NCBI RefSeq assembly: GCF_021129235.1
Contig: NZ_JAJOMA010000014.1
Location: forward strand, 158,930-222,929
Origin: Kineosporia mesophila
GTDB lineage: Bacteria; Actinomycetota; Actinomycetes; Actinomycetales; Kineosporiaceae
Length of the DNA: 64,000 nt
Reading direction: 5' to 3'
This document shows, in pieces, positions 7,284 to 16,058 of the stretch. The notes beneath the pieces were generated by a model, which worked only from the letters and a program-made list of their open reading frames with translations, did no database searches and had not been told where the DNA came from. Positions within the stretch are counted from its first letter, which is position 1. The number at the start of each line of letters is the position of its first letter. The position numbers and the translations under genes are program-made.

Positions 7284-8889
7284 CCTCCGCGATGTTCGCC
7301 ACCAGCTCGGCGATGTGCGCGGCCCGGGCCTCGCGGGTGGAGGGCCGTCCCGGAATGCCCGGCCGGCTCTGCCAGGGACGGGGCCCCTCGGGTGACCGGT
7401 ACTCCACCCCCACGGCGTCCAGACGCAGCCGGTGGTGCTCCAGACGCCGCTCGAAGTCGGCGAAGTCGCGCTCCGCCGGGCTCCACAGTGCCTCGGCCAC
7501 CGCGCACAGGCGCGGGTAGGCGAAGAAGTCCACGGTGCGCGGGCTGTCCATGTGCTCGGTCCAGATGTTCGCCTGGCCGCCGAGCACGTGCCTGGCCTCG
7601 TCGGGTGTCAGCTGCGCCGGCACCGGCTCGAACCTGTACACGTCCTCGATCGTCAGGGGGATGGAGACCGGGATCGGCTCGCCGGGCAGCTCGGACTGAC
7701 GGTAGTCGAGATAGACCATGTCGTCCGGGCAGGCGACCACGTCGTGCCCGCGCCGGGCGGCCGTGACCGCACCGGCCAGGCCCCGCCAGGAGGCCACGGT
7801 CGCGCCGGGAGCCATGTCGCCCTCGAGGATCTCGTCCCATCCGAACAGCCGGCGCCCGGCCTTGGTGAGGTGGTCGTCCAGCCGCCGCATGAACCAGGTC
7901 TGCAGGCCGGCCTCGTCGATGATGCCCAGCTCGGCCATGCGTTCCTGGGTGCGCGGGTCGGACTCCCACTGCTCGCGCGGGCACTCGTCACCGCCGACCC
8001 CGATGAACGTGGAGGGGAAGAGCTCCAGCACCTCGTCGAGCACGTTCGTGAAGAACTCGACCGTCGACTCCTCGAGGTTCAGCACGTTCGGGTTGATGCC
8101 CCAGCGCGGCCACACGTCGAGATGCCCCTGGTGCACGCCCAGTTCGGGGTAGGCCGCCAGCGCCGCCTGCACGTGGCCGGGGGTCTCGATCTCCGGCACC
8201 ACGGTGATGAAGCGCTCCGCGGCGTAGGCGACGATCTCACGGATGTCGTCCTGCGTGTAGAAGCCGCCGTGCGGGCGCCCGTCGTTCGGGGCGTCCGGGC
8301 CGGCACCGACCTGCGACTCGTGCCGCCAGCCCCCGACCTCGGTGAGACGGGGGTAGCGCTTGATCTCGATGCGCCAGCCCTGGTCTTCGGTCAGGTGGAA
8401 GTGCAGCGTGTTCAGCCGGTGCATCGCCATCAGGTCGATGAACCGCAGCACGTCGTGCTTGGGCATGAAATGCCGTGCCACGTCGAGCATCACGCCCCGC
8501 CAGCCGAACCGCGGGGCGTCGGTCACGGTGACGGCCGGGACCTCCCACCGGGCGGAGGCCACGCGGCCGCGCCGGAACACCGCGGGCGGCAGCAACTGCA
8601 ACAGGGCCTGGGCCCCGTAGAACACGCCCGCGGGACCGCCACCGGCGATCCTCACCCCACCGGAGGTGACCGTGAGCCGAAAGGCCTCGGCGCCCAGGTC
8701 GTCCTCGATTTGCAGCTGGATGCCACCGCTCGCCCCCTCGCGCAACGGCAACCCGGTGGCCGGGCGCAGCGCGCCCTGCAACCAGGTCAGAACCCCCTCG
8801 AGCGCCGGCGGCGCCGACAGCGTTGTTTCCCGATCGAGGACGAAACTGCCCTCACCGGCGACGGATTCAACTGGACGGGGAACGAGCAC
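7279..8889 (-). CDS. GH20 beta-N-acetylhexosaminidase
   Basis: A 536-aa enzyme that should remove terminal GlcNAc from chitooligosaccharides by substrate-assisted catalysis. A GH20b-like N-terminal domain (about 1-125) is followed by the barrel. The catalytic pair D301-E302 is seen in GVGGDECPREQW. Other family marks are RGVMLDVARHF, LHFHLTEDQGWR and VVPEIETPGH. No signal peptide is present, so it probably acts in the cytoplasm on imported oligomers. The GTG start is 3 bp after the stop of the upstream permease gene, with GAAGGG as ribosome-binding site. It is the last gene of the ROK/ABC operon. Confidence 0.93.
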   Translation of the reverse strand: MLVPRPVESVAGEGSFVLDRETTLSAPPALEGVLTWLQGALRPATGLPLREGASGGIQLQIEDDLGAEAFRLTVTSGGVRIAGGGPAGVFYGAQALLQLLPPAVFRRGRVASARWEVPAVTVTDAPRFGWRGVMLDVARHFMPKHDVLRFIDLMAMHRLNTLHFHLTEDQGWRIEIKRYPRLTEVGGWRHESQVGAGPDAPNDGRPHGGFYTQDDIREIVAYAAERFITVVPEIETPGHVQAALAAYPELGVHQGHLDVWPRWGINPNVLNLEESTVEFFTNVLDEVLELFPSTFIGVGGDECPREQWESDPRTQERMAELGIIDEAGLQTWFMRRLDDHLTKAGRRLFGWDEILEGDMAPGATVASWRGLAGAVTAARRGHDVVACPDDMVYLDYRQSELPGEPIPVSIPLTIEDVYRFEPVPAQLTPDEARHVLGGQANIWTEHMDSPRTVDFFAYPRLCAVAEALWSPAERDFADFERRLEHHRLRLDAVGVEYRSPEGPRPWQSRPGIPGRPSTREARAAHIAELVANIAEA

Positions 8890-8892
8890 GGA

Positions 8893-9717
8893 TCAGCCCT
8901 TCACTGCACCGGCGGACATACCGGCGACGAGGTTGCGCTGGACGATGAGGAAGAAGACCACGACGGGCAGCGAGAACAGCACGGACGCCGCCATCTGGCC
9001 GCCGTAGTCGGTGCCGGTGACCGGGTTCGTGAAGGAGGCCAGCCAGACCGGGAGCGTGTAGTGGCTCTGGTCCTGCATGAACGTGTAGGCGACCAGGTAG
9101 TCGTTCCAGGCCGCGATGAACGCGAAGATGCTGGTGGCGATCACGCCCGGCGCGACCAGCGGGAACAGCACGCTGAACAGGATCCGCCAGGTACCGGCCC
9201 CGTCGCAGCGGGCGGCCTCCTCGATCTCCACCGGGATGGCGATGAAGAACCCGCGCATCACCCAGATCGAGAACGGCAGCGTGGTGGCCAGGTACGCCAG
9301 GATCAGCCCGTAGTAGGTGCCCAGCAGGTTGGCGCTGTTGAACAACGCGAACATCGGGATCAGCAGGGCGGTGCCGGGCAGCATCTGCACCGCCAGGATC
9401 ACCACCATGATGATCCGGCGACCGGAGAACCGGAACCGCGAGAGGGCCGCGGCCGCGAAGATTCCCACGACGATGGCCAGCACCACGGTGGCGGCCACCA
9501 CCATCACGCTGTTGCGCAGGTTGATCAGGAAGTTGTCCTGCGTGACCGCGGTGACGAAGTTGTCCAGCGTCGGGCTCGTCGGCAGGAAGTGCGGTGTGGT
9601 GGACAGCAGTTCCGGACGCGGCTTGAAAGCGCTGTTGATCATCCAGTAGACCGGGAAGACCCAGACCAGACAGAAGACCGCGGCCAGGGTGTTGGGGATC
9701 CAGCTGCGCCGCCTCAC
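8893..9717 (-). CDS. ABC sugar permease, MalG type
   Basis: A 274-aa inner-membrane permease, six predicted helices. The cytoplasmic EAA loop is EEAARCDGAGTWRILFSVLF followed by PLVAPG, which docks to the ATPase. It overlaps the preceding permease by 4 bp and is followed directly by GH20. No ATPase gene is in this operon. That is common for actinomycete CUT1 systems, which share an MsiK-type ATPase encoded elsewhere. Resemblance to DasC/NgcG-type permeases is inferred from context. Confidence 0.92.
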   Translation of the reverse strand: MRRRSWIPNTLAAVFCLVWVFPVYWMINSAFKPRPELLSTTPHFLPTSPTLDNFVTAVTQDNFLINLRNSVMVVAATVVLAIVVGIFAAAALSRFRFSGRRIIMVVILAVQMLPGTALLIPMFALFNSANLLGTYYGLILAYLATTLPFSIWVMRGFFIAIPVEIEEAARCDGAGTWRILFSVLFPLVAPGVIATSIFAFIAAWNDYLVAYTFMQDQSHYTLPVWLASFTNPVTGTDYGGQMAASVLFSLPVVVFFLIVQRNLVAGMSAGAVKG

Positions 9718-10670
9718 AGATCTTCTCCAGACTTCAGCAGGTTGCGGATGTAGAACGCGGTCAGGCCCAGCAGGAGCAGGGTCGTCACCACCGAGATCGC
9801 CGCGCCCTGACCGATGTGGAACCCGATGAACGCCGTCTTGTAGGTGAAGATGCCCAGGGTGGACGTGGCATCGTCGGGACCGCCGCCGGAGAACAGCCAG
9901 ATCTGGTTGAACACGTTGTAGTCCCAGATCACCGACAGGATCGTGACCAGCAGCAGGGTGGGCCGCAGGAAGTTCAGCGTGATCACCCGGTAGACGGTGA
10001 ACTCGCTCGCCCCGTCGAGGCGGGCGGCCTCCTGATACTCGGTGGGCACCTGCTGCTCGGCCGCGTTCAGCGTGAGCGCGATGAACGGCACGGCCTGCCA
10101 GACCACGAGCATCCAGATCGCGGCGTAGGCGTGGGCCGGGTCACCGGCCCAGTTCAGGCTGGTGGTGTCGCCGAAGATCCGCAGCTGGGCCAGCGCCCAG
10201 TTCACCACGCCGTAACCGGGCTGGAAGAGCCAGTTCCAGACCAGCGACGAGGCCACGTTCGGCATCGCCCAGGCCAGGATCAGCACGATCGTGGTGGTGA
10301 GCCGCATGACCTTGCCCAGCCGGGTGAGCAGGTGCGAGACCCCCATCCCGATCACCATGCTCCCGGCCACCATGGCGGCGGTGAAGAGCACGGTCCGCAG
10401 CAGCGACTTCCAGAAATCGCTGCTGCTCAGCAGGGTCGTGTACTGGTCGATCCCGGTGTAGCTGAACTCACCGGTGAACAGCGTGCGCTGGCTGTAGTCG
10501 GTGAACGACGTGTAGACCAGGTAGAGGATCGGCGCGATGGTGACCACGAGGATCACCAGGGCGGCCGGGGTCAGGAGCCAGAGCGGGGTGAAGTCGGGGC
10601 GGCGCCCCCGCGCACGGGGCGCGGGGGCGTCGGACTTACTCGTCAGTGCCGGCGGGGACTGGACGGTCAC
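9714..10670 (-). CDS. ABC sugar permease, MalF type
   Basis: A 318-aa permease with a basic, proline-rich N-terminus and six predicted helices (first about 31-52). The EAA loop reads EYQEAARLDGASEFTVYRVI. It overlaps both neighbours: GTGA with the binding protein upstream and 4 bp with the second permease downstream. It forms the membrane channel with the MalG-type partner. Confidence 0.92.
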   Translation of the reverse strand: MTVQSPPALTSKSDAPAPRARGRRPDFTPLWLLTPAALVILVVTIAPILYLVYTSFTDYSQRTLFTGEFSYTGIDQYTTLLSSSDFWKSLLRTVLFTAAMVAGSMVIGMGVSHLLTRLGKVMRLTTTIVLILAWAMPNVASSLVWNWLFQPGYGVVNWALAQLRIFGDTTSLNWAGDPAHAYAAIWMLVVWQAVPFIALTLNAAEQQVPTEYQEAARLDGASEFTVYRVITLNFLRPTLLLVTILSVIWDYNVFNQIWLFSGGGPDDATSTLGIFTYKTAFIGFHIGQGAAISVVTTLLLLGLTAFYIRNLLKSGEDL

Positions 10671-11998
10671 AGCGTCTCGGAGAGGTGCGCGTCGAACTCC
10701 TTGGCGGCCTCCTCGGGCGTCTTGGACCCGGTGGCGATCGACGAGAACAGCTCGTTGATGCTCTTGTCACCCTCGATGGTGGCCCACTGCTCGGCCCCCG
10801 GGGTGGCCTTGGAGTTCAGCGCGGCGTTGAAGAAGCCCTTGAGCTGGTCGGTCAGACCGTCCTGGGCGGCCTCGATGCCCTCGGTGCTGTTCGGGATCCA
10901 GCCGTCCTTGCCCACGACCCACTTGTCCTGGAACTCGGGGCTGACCGCGATCTTCGTCCACTGCAGGGCCAGGTCGACCGCGTCGCTCTTGGCCGCGATG
11001 CCCCAGTCCGAGCCACCGAGCATGGCCGGCTGCGTCTTGCCCGAGATCCCCGGCAGCGGGAAGGTGCCGATGTCGTCGGACTTCAGCTTCGGGTTGGTCT
11101 CGAGGATCTTCGCGATGCTGCCGGTCGTGGTCATGATCGCCGAGGTCTTCTCGTCGGCGAAGATCTGGTTCCAGTCCGGGTTGTCGGTGTCCAGCGCCTG
11201 CGAGGCCTTGCTGGAGTAGGTGTTCTGGAAGGTCTTGAAGTCGTTCAGGCCCTTGATCGCCTCTGGGCTCTCCAGGCCACCGGTCCACTTGCCGTCCGAG
11301 CTGGTCGCGATCTCCGCGCCGGCGTCCCACACCCACTGCATACCCGCGGCCCACTGCTGACCCGGCAGGTAGAAGGCGGAGAAGTCCTTGGCCGTGTTCT
11401 TGGCCTTGACCTTGTCCAGGGCGGCGGTGAGCTCGTCGTAGGTGGTGGGCGCCGCGTCGACCCCGGCGTCCTTCCAGATCTTCTTGTTGTAGAGGACGGC
11501 GCGCGCGCCGGCGAAGCCCGGGACGGCGTAGAGCGAGCCGTCGATGGTGGCGGGCTCCTCCAGACCGGCCAGCCAGGTGCGGCCCTGGGCCAGGTCGGCC
11601 TTGTAGGGGGTCACGTCGACCAGGCCGCCGTTGGCGGAGAAGCTGGCCACCTGCGTGTTACCCAGGTCGAGCACGTCGGGGGTGTTCGCCGTGGACAGCG
11701 CCGTGCTGATCTTGGTGGTGATGCCGTCCCACTCCTGGATCTGCACGTCCACCTGGGCGCCGGTGACCTTGGTGAACTCGGCGTTGATCGCCGCGATGGT
11801 CTCGGCGGTGTAGTCGCCGTTCATCGTCCAGATGGTCAGCGTCTTGCCGTCGCCCTTCACGGTGGGAACGGTCTTGGCGGCGCCGGTGTCGGCCGAGCCC
11901 TTGTCGTCGGAGCTGGAACCGCTGCTGGCGCAGGCGGTCAGGGTCAGTGCAGCGGCGATGCCGAGCGCGACGGTGGTGGTGTACCGGACGGAACGCAT
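10667..11998 (-). CDS. Sugar-binding lipoprotein of the ABC importer
   Basis: A 443-aa extracellular solute-binding protein (family 1). The N-terminus has a lipoprotein signal ending in LTLTACAS. The frame is open 42 codons further upstream, but the ATG at 11996-11998 has AGGAGTCCC directly before it and begins the signal peptide. The fold is maltose-binding-protein-like (LTIWTMNGDYTAETIAAIN near the mature N-terminus). A GH20 gene in the same operon points to chitobiose or another GlcNAc oligomer as ligand; this is inference. Confidence 0.92.
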   Translation of the reverse strand: MRSVRYTTTVALGIAAALTLTACASSGSSSDDKGSADTGAAKTVPTVKGDGKTLTIWTMNGDYTAETIAAINAEFTKVTGAQVDVQIQEWDGITTKISTALSTANTPDVLDLGNTQVASFSANGGLVDVTPYKADLAQGRTWLAGLEEPATIDGSLYAVPGFAGARAVLYNKKIWKDAGVDAAPTTYDELTAALDKVKAKNTAKDFSAFYLPGQQWAAGMQWVWDAGAEIATSSDGKWTGGLESPEAIKGLNDFKTFQNTYSSKASQALDTDNPDWNQIFADEKTSAIMTTTGSIAKILETNPKLKSDDIGTFPLPGISGKTQPAMLGGSDWGIAAKSDAVDLALQWTKIAVSPEFQDKWVVGKDGWIPNSTEGIEAAQDGLTDQLKGFFNAALNSKATPGAEQWATIEGDKSINELFSSIATGSKTPEEAAKEFDAHLSETL

Positions 11999-12059
11999 GG
12001 GACTCCTCGGGACGGTGCGCTGACGCGCTAAATGGGGGGCAGCCGGAAAGAAGGACGGA

Positions 12060-13229
12060 TCAGGAGGCGAGCTCGGCCTCCACGGCGGTGACCACAGCGC
12101 CCAGAACGGCGGCGCGATGGCCAAGTTCAGCGGGTAGTACCGAAATACGGGCCGCAGTCAGGGGTTTGGTGTATCGCTCGACGGCATCGCGGACGGCGTC
12201 GGCCAGATGGGTTCCGCCCCCGGCCAGATCACCGCCGACCACGACGGCCTGGGGAGCCAGCACGTTGCAGAGGGTGGCCACGGACTTACCGATGGCGGTG
12301 CCGGCGTCGCTGACCGCGCGGATCGCCGCGCGGTCACCGCCGGCCACCAGCCGGGCCAGGTCGGGTGCGGCCCGGGCCTGGGGGTGCACCACGCGCAGCG
12401 CCCTCAGCACGGCGTCCAGCGAGGCCTGGCTCTCCAGGCACCCGCGGTTGCCGCAGCGGCACAGGTCGCCGAACTCCGAGACCTGCACGTGGCCGAGCTC
12501 GCCGGCCCCGCCGTTGCTGCCGCGGTAGAGACGGCCCCCGAGCACCAGCCCGACACCGATACCGGTCGACGCCACGACGTGCAGGATGTCGTTCAGCCCG
12601 AGTGCCGCACCGAAGGCGCGCTCTCCCAGCGCGCACAGATCAGCATCGTTCTCGACGAAGGTCGGCAGGCCGGTCGCGGTGGCCAGTAACGGTCCCGGTG
12701 CCAGTCTCTGCCAGCTCGGCATGCGGGCGGAGACCACGTGCCCGGTACCCGTCTCGACCACGCCGGGCACGGCCACGACCAGGCGGGAGACCCGGTCACG
12801 CCCACCCGCGGTGGTGTCGGCCAGTTCGTTGACGAGCTCGGCGATGCGGAGCAGACAGTCGTCGGCCTCCACGTCGACCGTCCAGACCCGCTCGGAGACC
12901 ACGGCGCCGGACAGGTCACAGACCGCGGCCCGGACCAGGTCGTGGCCGATGTCGAGCGCGACGACCAGACCGCGGCCGCCGACCAGCTGAACCAGACGGC
13001 CCGGGCGACCGGTGCGACCCGGGCGCCGGTCGTCGAGACCGGCCTCGGTCACCACGCCCTCGTCGCTGAGCTCGGCGATCAGGCTGGACACCGTCGTCGC
13101 CGAAAGGTCCGTGAGACGGGCCAGATCGGCGCGGCTGACCTCACCGTGCTCGCGCAGGAGGTCCAGCAACCGACGGCGGTTCCTGGAGCGCAGTGCTCCC
13201 AGCCCCCGGGAGCCGGACATGATTGACAT
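12060..13229 (-). CDS. ROK-family transcriptional repressor of the chitooligosaccharide operon
   Basis: A 389-aa protein from the ATG at 13227-13229; GTG at 13244 or TTG at 13265 are possible longer starts and no clear ribosome-binding site decides. The N-terminal winged HTH reads SRADLARLTDLSATTVSSLI. The sugar-kinase-like ROK domain shows VALDIGHDL, ENDADLCALGE and a zinc site CRCGNRGCLE. It lies 61 bp upstream of the binding-protein gene on the same strand, so it is probably co-transcribed with and represses the operon, releasing on an amino-sugar ligand. A perfect inverted repeat covers its start region. Confidence 0.88.
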   Translation of the reverse strand: MSIMSGSRGLGALRSRNRRRLLDLLREHGEVSRADLARLTDLSATTVSSLIAELSDEGVVTEAGLDDRRPGRTGRPGRLVQLVGGRGLVVALDIGHDLVRAAVCDLSGAVVSERVWTVDVEADDCLLRIAELVNELADTTAGGRDRVSRLVVAVPGVVETGTGHVVSARMPSWQRLAPGPLLATATGLPTFVENDADLCALGERAFGAALGLNDILHVVASTGIGVGLVLGGRLYRGSNGGAGELGHVQVSEFGDLCRCGNRGCLESQASLDAVLRALRVVHPQARAAPDLARLVAGGDRAAIRAVSDAGTAIGKSVATLCNVLAPQAVVVGGDLAGGGTHLADAVRDAVERYTKPLTAARISVLPAELGHRAAVLGAVVTAVEAELAS

Positions 13230-13235
13230 GTCCGG
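13213..13235. promoter_or_regulatory. Perfect 9-bp inverted repeat over the ROK start codons
   Basis: CCGGACATG (13213-13221) and CATGTCCGG (13227-13235) flank ATTGA with no mismatch. Both candidate ATG codons of the ROK gene lie in it. It could be an autoregulatory operator or an mRNA hairpin limiting initiation. Confidence 0.5.
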
Positions 13236-13256
13236 AACTTTCACAGTTCCTTCAGT

Positions 13257-13309
13257 AGTCGTCAATAACCTGGTCGATATCGGTTCGACCGCTGGTCGTT
13301 AATAGCCTG
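13257..13309. promoter_or_regulatory. Direct repeats upstream of the ROK gene
   Basis: AGTCGTCAATAACCTG (13257-13272) and GGTCGTTAATAGCCTG (13294-13309) match at 13 of 16 positions, 37 bp apart, and are AT-richer than the surroundings. Between them GGTCGA and TCGACC are inverted (13272-13290). This is a good candidate for the ROK operator and promoter. The rest of the gap up to 13439 shows nothing I can assign. Confidence 0.45.
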
Positions 13310-13439
13310 TTTCTCAAATGTCTGGAGAAACTACCGGGCTGACTCCCGCCCGGCGCCCGGCTTCCGCCCCGGTTCATCGGGACTATGGACGAACATGGGC
13401 TCCGGTGAGTGGGAAGCCTCCCGGAGAGAGCCGGGAACG

Positions 13440-13495
13440 ACGATCTGGCCGGCCGCCGCGGACGCTGCAGCGTCTGTGGCGGCCGGCCAGATCGT
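13440..13495. terminator. Very strong hairpin terminator after the I36-like gene
   Basis: An 18-bp perfect inverted repeat (ACGATCTGGCCGGCCGCC at 13440-13457; its complement at 13478-13495). The loop itself holds a 14-bp palindrome GACGCTGCAGCGTC (13461-13474), so the DNA can form a cruciform. It lies 145 bp after the stop of the minus-strand gene at 13640 and insulates it from the ROK operon. Confidence 0.7.
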
Positions 13496-13639
13496 GTCGG
13501 GGGGTGTGGCGCGCTACCCGGGCGTCATCCGCCGGGCAACCCACACAACTGTCCTAATGTCCAGGTTCAGCGAGGCGTTCCAAGGTTTCCCCACCCGGCC
13601 CCAGATCTGGGTCCCCCATCATTTCTTGGTCGCCAGGCC

Positions 13640-14020
13640 TCAGCAGGCGGCGTTGACGTCGATCGAGGTGACCGAGTTGACCGCCGTGCCGGCCAGGTTG
13701 CGCTTGGTACCCGAGCCGATGGTCGAGCAGCGGTCGGTGAAGTTCGCGCCGGTGTAGATGGCCACGTTCGAGCCCGTGCGGTTCCAGATGGACTCGATGT
13801 TGTTGTCCAGCACGGAACCGAGCTGCTTGATGTCTTCCGTGGTGTATCGGTACGTGCCACCACCGTCAGCCTCGGTCCAGACACAGAACTTTCCGCTGCC
13901 GCACTGCGAATACGAAGACGCCGCAGCCGAAGCCGACCCAGCCAGGGCCGTGGTGCCGATGGCCGTGGCCGAGAGCAGAGCAGCGGACAGGGCAGCGATA
14001 CGACGCATTGATACCTGCAT
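13640..14020 (-). CDS. Secreted small protein, peptidase-inhibitor I36 / crystallin-fold type
   Basis: A 126-aa exported protein. The ATG at 14018-14020 has GGAG 6 nt upstream; a GTG two codons earlier overlaps that site and is less likely. The signal peptide ends near AGSASAAAS. The mature part has four cysteines (CGSGKFCVW, DRCST, terminal NAAC) and the C-x4-FCVW motif, followed by a YRGTY-like beta pattern. This is characteristic of Streptomyces metalloprotease-inhibitor-like I36 proteins of the beta/gamma-crystallin fold. Inhibitory activity is not proven by sequence. Confidence 0.75.
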   Translation of the reverse strand: MQVSMRRIAALSAALLSATAIGTTALAGSASAAASSYSQCGSGKFCVWTEADGGGTYRYTTEDIKQLGSVLDNNIESIWNRTGSNVAIYTGANFTDRCSTIGSGTKRNLAGTAVNSVTSIDVNAAC

Positions 14021-14053
14021 TTTCACTCCATCTTTCGGGGTTGGTGCAGTCAG

Positions 14054-14083
14054 ATTACATACGGGTAACCCGTTTTGCTACAA
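14054..14083 (-). promoter_or_regulatory. Promoter of the I36-like gene with an internal palindrome
   Basis: In an AT-rich patch rare in this window, the minus strand has TTGTAG (14083-14078) as a possible -35 and TATGTA or TGTAAT (14061-14054) as a possible -10. The spacer contains the exact palindrome ACGGGTTACCCGT (14061-14073), well placed for a repressor. Confidence 0.45.
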
Positions 14084-14199
14084 AAAATATTGAACGCCTT
14101 CCCGGAGTATCCGTTGCCATCCCAATGCCATGAAAAACCCTGCGGCTTCAGCTTTTTGAAGGCATGACGAAGCGGCCCACGACTGCTTACTCGTGGACC

Positions 14200-15030
14200 T
14201 GACATCCGGGCAGACGTCATTCCGGCACGACCACAACCGTTTCCGGGAAACCGAAAACGACTTGCCGTCAGTGCTTCTCGCCGACCGGCGGACTACCCCG
14301 CCCTACTTGCCCCCGCGACCGGACCGCCTCAGCCCCCGCCTCAGCCCCCGGCTCACTACTCGTTCGATGCCGAACAAACTTCCCCTGACCCCCGGTGCCG
14401 CCCCATCGATCGCGCGCCCGATGGACCCCCCATCGCCGGCGCGCCTGCCCATTACAGGCGACCTGCGTAGATTTGGGGAGCCTTTTGGGACCTATGAGAC
14501 CTATGTCACTCATGCGCCGAATGGGACCTATGGCCCTTCCCGGCCGGGAGTCGTTCACCCTGGTGAGATTCCTGGTCGGTGGCCTCGCCGGCGCCCCGCA
14601 GACCCACGGCGAGAAGGCCGACGTCGCATCACTCACCCAGCTGGTGCCGGAAGGCGCCCGGCCCGCGAGATCGAGGACTCCGTCGTCTTCACCACCCGGG
14701 TCGACCCGCCCAGCACCCTCACCGAGATCGGCCGGTGCCCCGAGGACACCCCGGAGCTGCGCGCCGTCACCGCCGATCTCGTGCTGGGCGCGGGTCGCCG
14801 CCCGAGTGTCTGGCGCGTCGCGGGCGGGCCGGGCACGGCCTGCCGGAGCCGGTGGCGTACGTGGCCGGGCGCCGAGAACGGGACCGGACATCAGTCCCCG
14901 AACCGGACGAGTCCCTCGTGTGGATGGGTGTTTTCCCGCATCATGAAACTCACAGCACCCATCTGACCAGCGGCTTTCCGGGGACCTGAGACCAAGGCGT
15001 AACTACCCCCCAGTAGACCGAGTACCGTCC
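14200..15030. other. About 1 kb without an intact gene; possible decayed coding sequence
   Basis: No single frame is convincing. Three plus-strand frames give protein-like pieces in order: FTLVRFLVGGLAGAPQT (about 14554-14604), then IEDSVVFTTRVDPPSTLTEI (about 14673-14732), then EPVAYVAGRRERD and DESLVWMGVFPHHE (about 14848-14945). This is consistent with a gene broken by two frameshifts, but I cannot name a family. Short direct repeats are also present (GGGACCTATG at about 14487 and 14522; a CCTCAGCCCCCG pair near 14330). From 14084 to 14200 I see only AT-richer intergenic DNA. Confidence 0.3.
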
Positions 15031-15062
15031 TGGTGTTGCACCATTCACCTGGGGGGGAACGA

Positions 15063-15524
15063 ATGTCTGCCGAGATCGGGAGGCGGTCCCGCGTCGTCGC
15101 CGGGATCGACCTGTCTGCATCGAACCTCGAGATCGCCCGCCGGGCGGCCCGTGAGGCGCGGCGGCGGGAGACGCCACTCGTGCTCGTCCATGCCCTGGGC
15201 ATACCTCCGCGGCCGGCGGGTTCGCTGCGGCCCGCCAACGCCTCGCCCGAACTCCTGATCAGCACTGCCCAGTGGCTCGAGTCCATCGCCGAACCCCTGC
15301 GCGCCGAACCAGATTCGGTTCAGGTCAGCACCCGGGTCATCCCGGGGCGGGCCGACGACGTCCTGATCGCCGAGTCGCTCACGGCCTCGCTCGTGGTGCT
15401 GGGTGAAGACCGCGGCGGCGTGGTCGCGGCCGAGGTCGGGCACCGGGGCTGTTCACCGGTACTGATCGTGCGGCCCGAGCCGATGCCGATGCTGGCCGTC
15501 AGCCGTCCCGGCCGGAAGGCCTGA
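15063..15524 (+). CDS. Universal stress protein (UspA-like domain)
   Basis: A 153-aa single Usp domain. It begins RVVAGIDLSASNLEIARRAA and has the family's LVLVHALG strand. The usual ATP-binding G-2x-G-9x-G-S/T motif is poorly kept (GEDRGGVVAAEVGHRGCSPVLIV), so nucleotide binding is doubtful. The ATG at 15063 follows a G-rich ribosome-binding site (GGGGGGGAACGA) and is preferred over an ATG ten codons upstream. It ends at a strong bidirectional terminator. Confidence 0.82.
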   Translation: MSAEIGRRSRVVAGIDLSASNLEIARRAAREARRRETPLVLVHALGIPPRPAGSLRPANASPELLISTAQWLESIAEPLRAEPDSVQVSTRVIPGRADDVLIAESLTASLVVLGEDRGGVVAAEVGHRGCSPVLIVRPEPMPMLAVSRPGRKA

Positions 15525-15566
15525 CCCGCTCGGCGCTTCCGCCCGGCGCGCCGATCACCACCCGGC

Positions 15567-15612
15567 CGGTGAGGGGTGTGGCCGCCCGGCCGTGCGGCCA
15601 CACCCCTCACCG
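15567..15612. terminator. Bidirectional terminator, 19-bp perfect stem
   Basis: The arm CGGTGAGGGGTGTGGCCGC (15567-15585) is exactly inverted at 15594-15612 around an 8-nt loop, between the convergent Usp and secreted-protein genes. The arm start GGTGAGGGG recurs in the terminator at 18667-18709. Confidence 0.85.
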
Positions 15613-15617
15613 TTCGC

Positions 15618-16058
15618 TCAGCCGCCCAGCAGGGTCACGCTGTAGTCGAGCGTCGTGCCCGAGGCGGTGTAGGTGGCGTTCTGCCCGTTCTCGCAGTACG
15701 AGACGAACACGTTGCCCGGCACCGTGTCACCCGCGGTCGCGCTGACCACCGGGCGCACGTCCGCACCCGGCGCGATCTCGGTGGCGTTCAGATCGATCGT
15801 GCGGGACTGGTTGATCGCGTACGTGTCGGTCGAGGCCGTCAGCGAACCCTCGCGGGTGGACAGCGCGAACGACAGGGTGAAACCGCCGTTGTTCACGACG
15901 GTCACCTTCTGCACGCAGGGGGACGCCTGCGCCTGGGCGGCCGGGGCCGCCTGGGCTGCCTGCGCCGCCGGGGCCCCGAGGCCGATCGCGGCCAGGGCCA
16001 CGGCACCGGTCAGAGCGGCTCGCTGGGTGAAGAAGAGGTTGGTCAAGGCTGCCTCCAT
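15618..16058 (-). CDS. Secreted protein of unknown function
   Basis: A 146-aa exported protein. The ATG at 16056-16058 has AAGGA 6 nt upstream. A signal peptide runs through an AAQAAQAAPAAQAQA repeat-like segment around residues 32-46. The mature part is a small beta-rich domain with two cysteines (SPCVQKV and VSYCENG) that could pair, and ends in DYSVTLLGG. I recognise no catalytic motif. It is a single gene between the terminator at 15567 and a 196-bp upstream gap. Confidence 0.72.
   Translation of the reverse strand: MEAALTNLFFTQRAALTGAVALAAIGLGAPAAQAAQAAPAAQAQASPCVQKVTVVNNGGFTLSFALSTREGSLTASTDTYAINQSRTIDLNATEIAPGADVRPVVSATAGDTVPGNVFVSYCENGQNATYTASGTTLDYSVTLLGG

Noticed and set aside
6983..7766. 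Repetitive frames encoding RCSAAQVQRGSG-like repeats.
   Set aside because: All are translations of the 10- and 16-bp tandem arrays in several frames; no start signals or non-repeat domain.
7432..9753. A 773-codon plus-strand open frame opposite the GH20 and permease genes.
   Set aside because: Antisense shadow with the His/Arg/Gly/Gln bias typical of high-GC DNA.
14193..14966. 257-codon plus-strand frame as a complete gene.
   Set aside because: Only its middle part looks protein-like; the 5' part is Pro/Arg-rich noise. Treated as possible decayed DNA.
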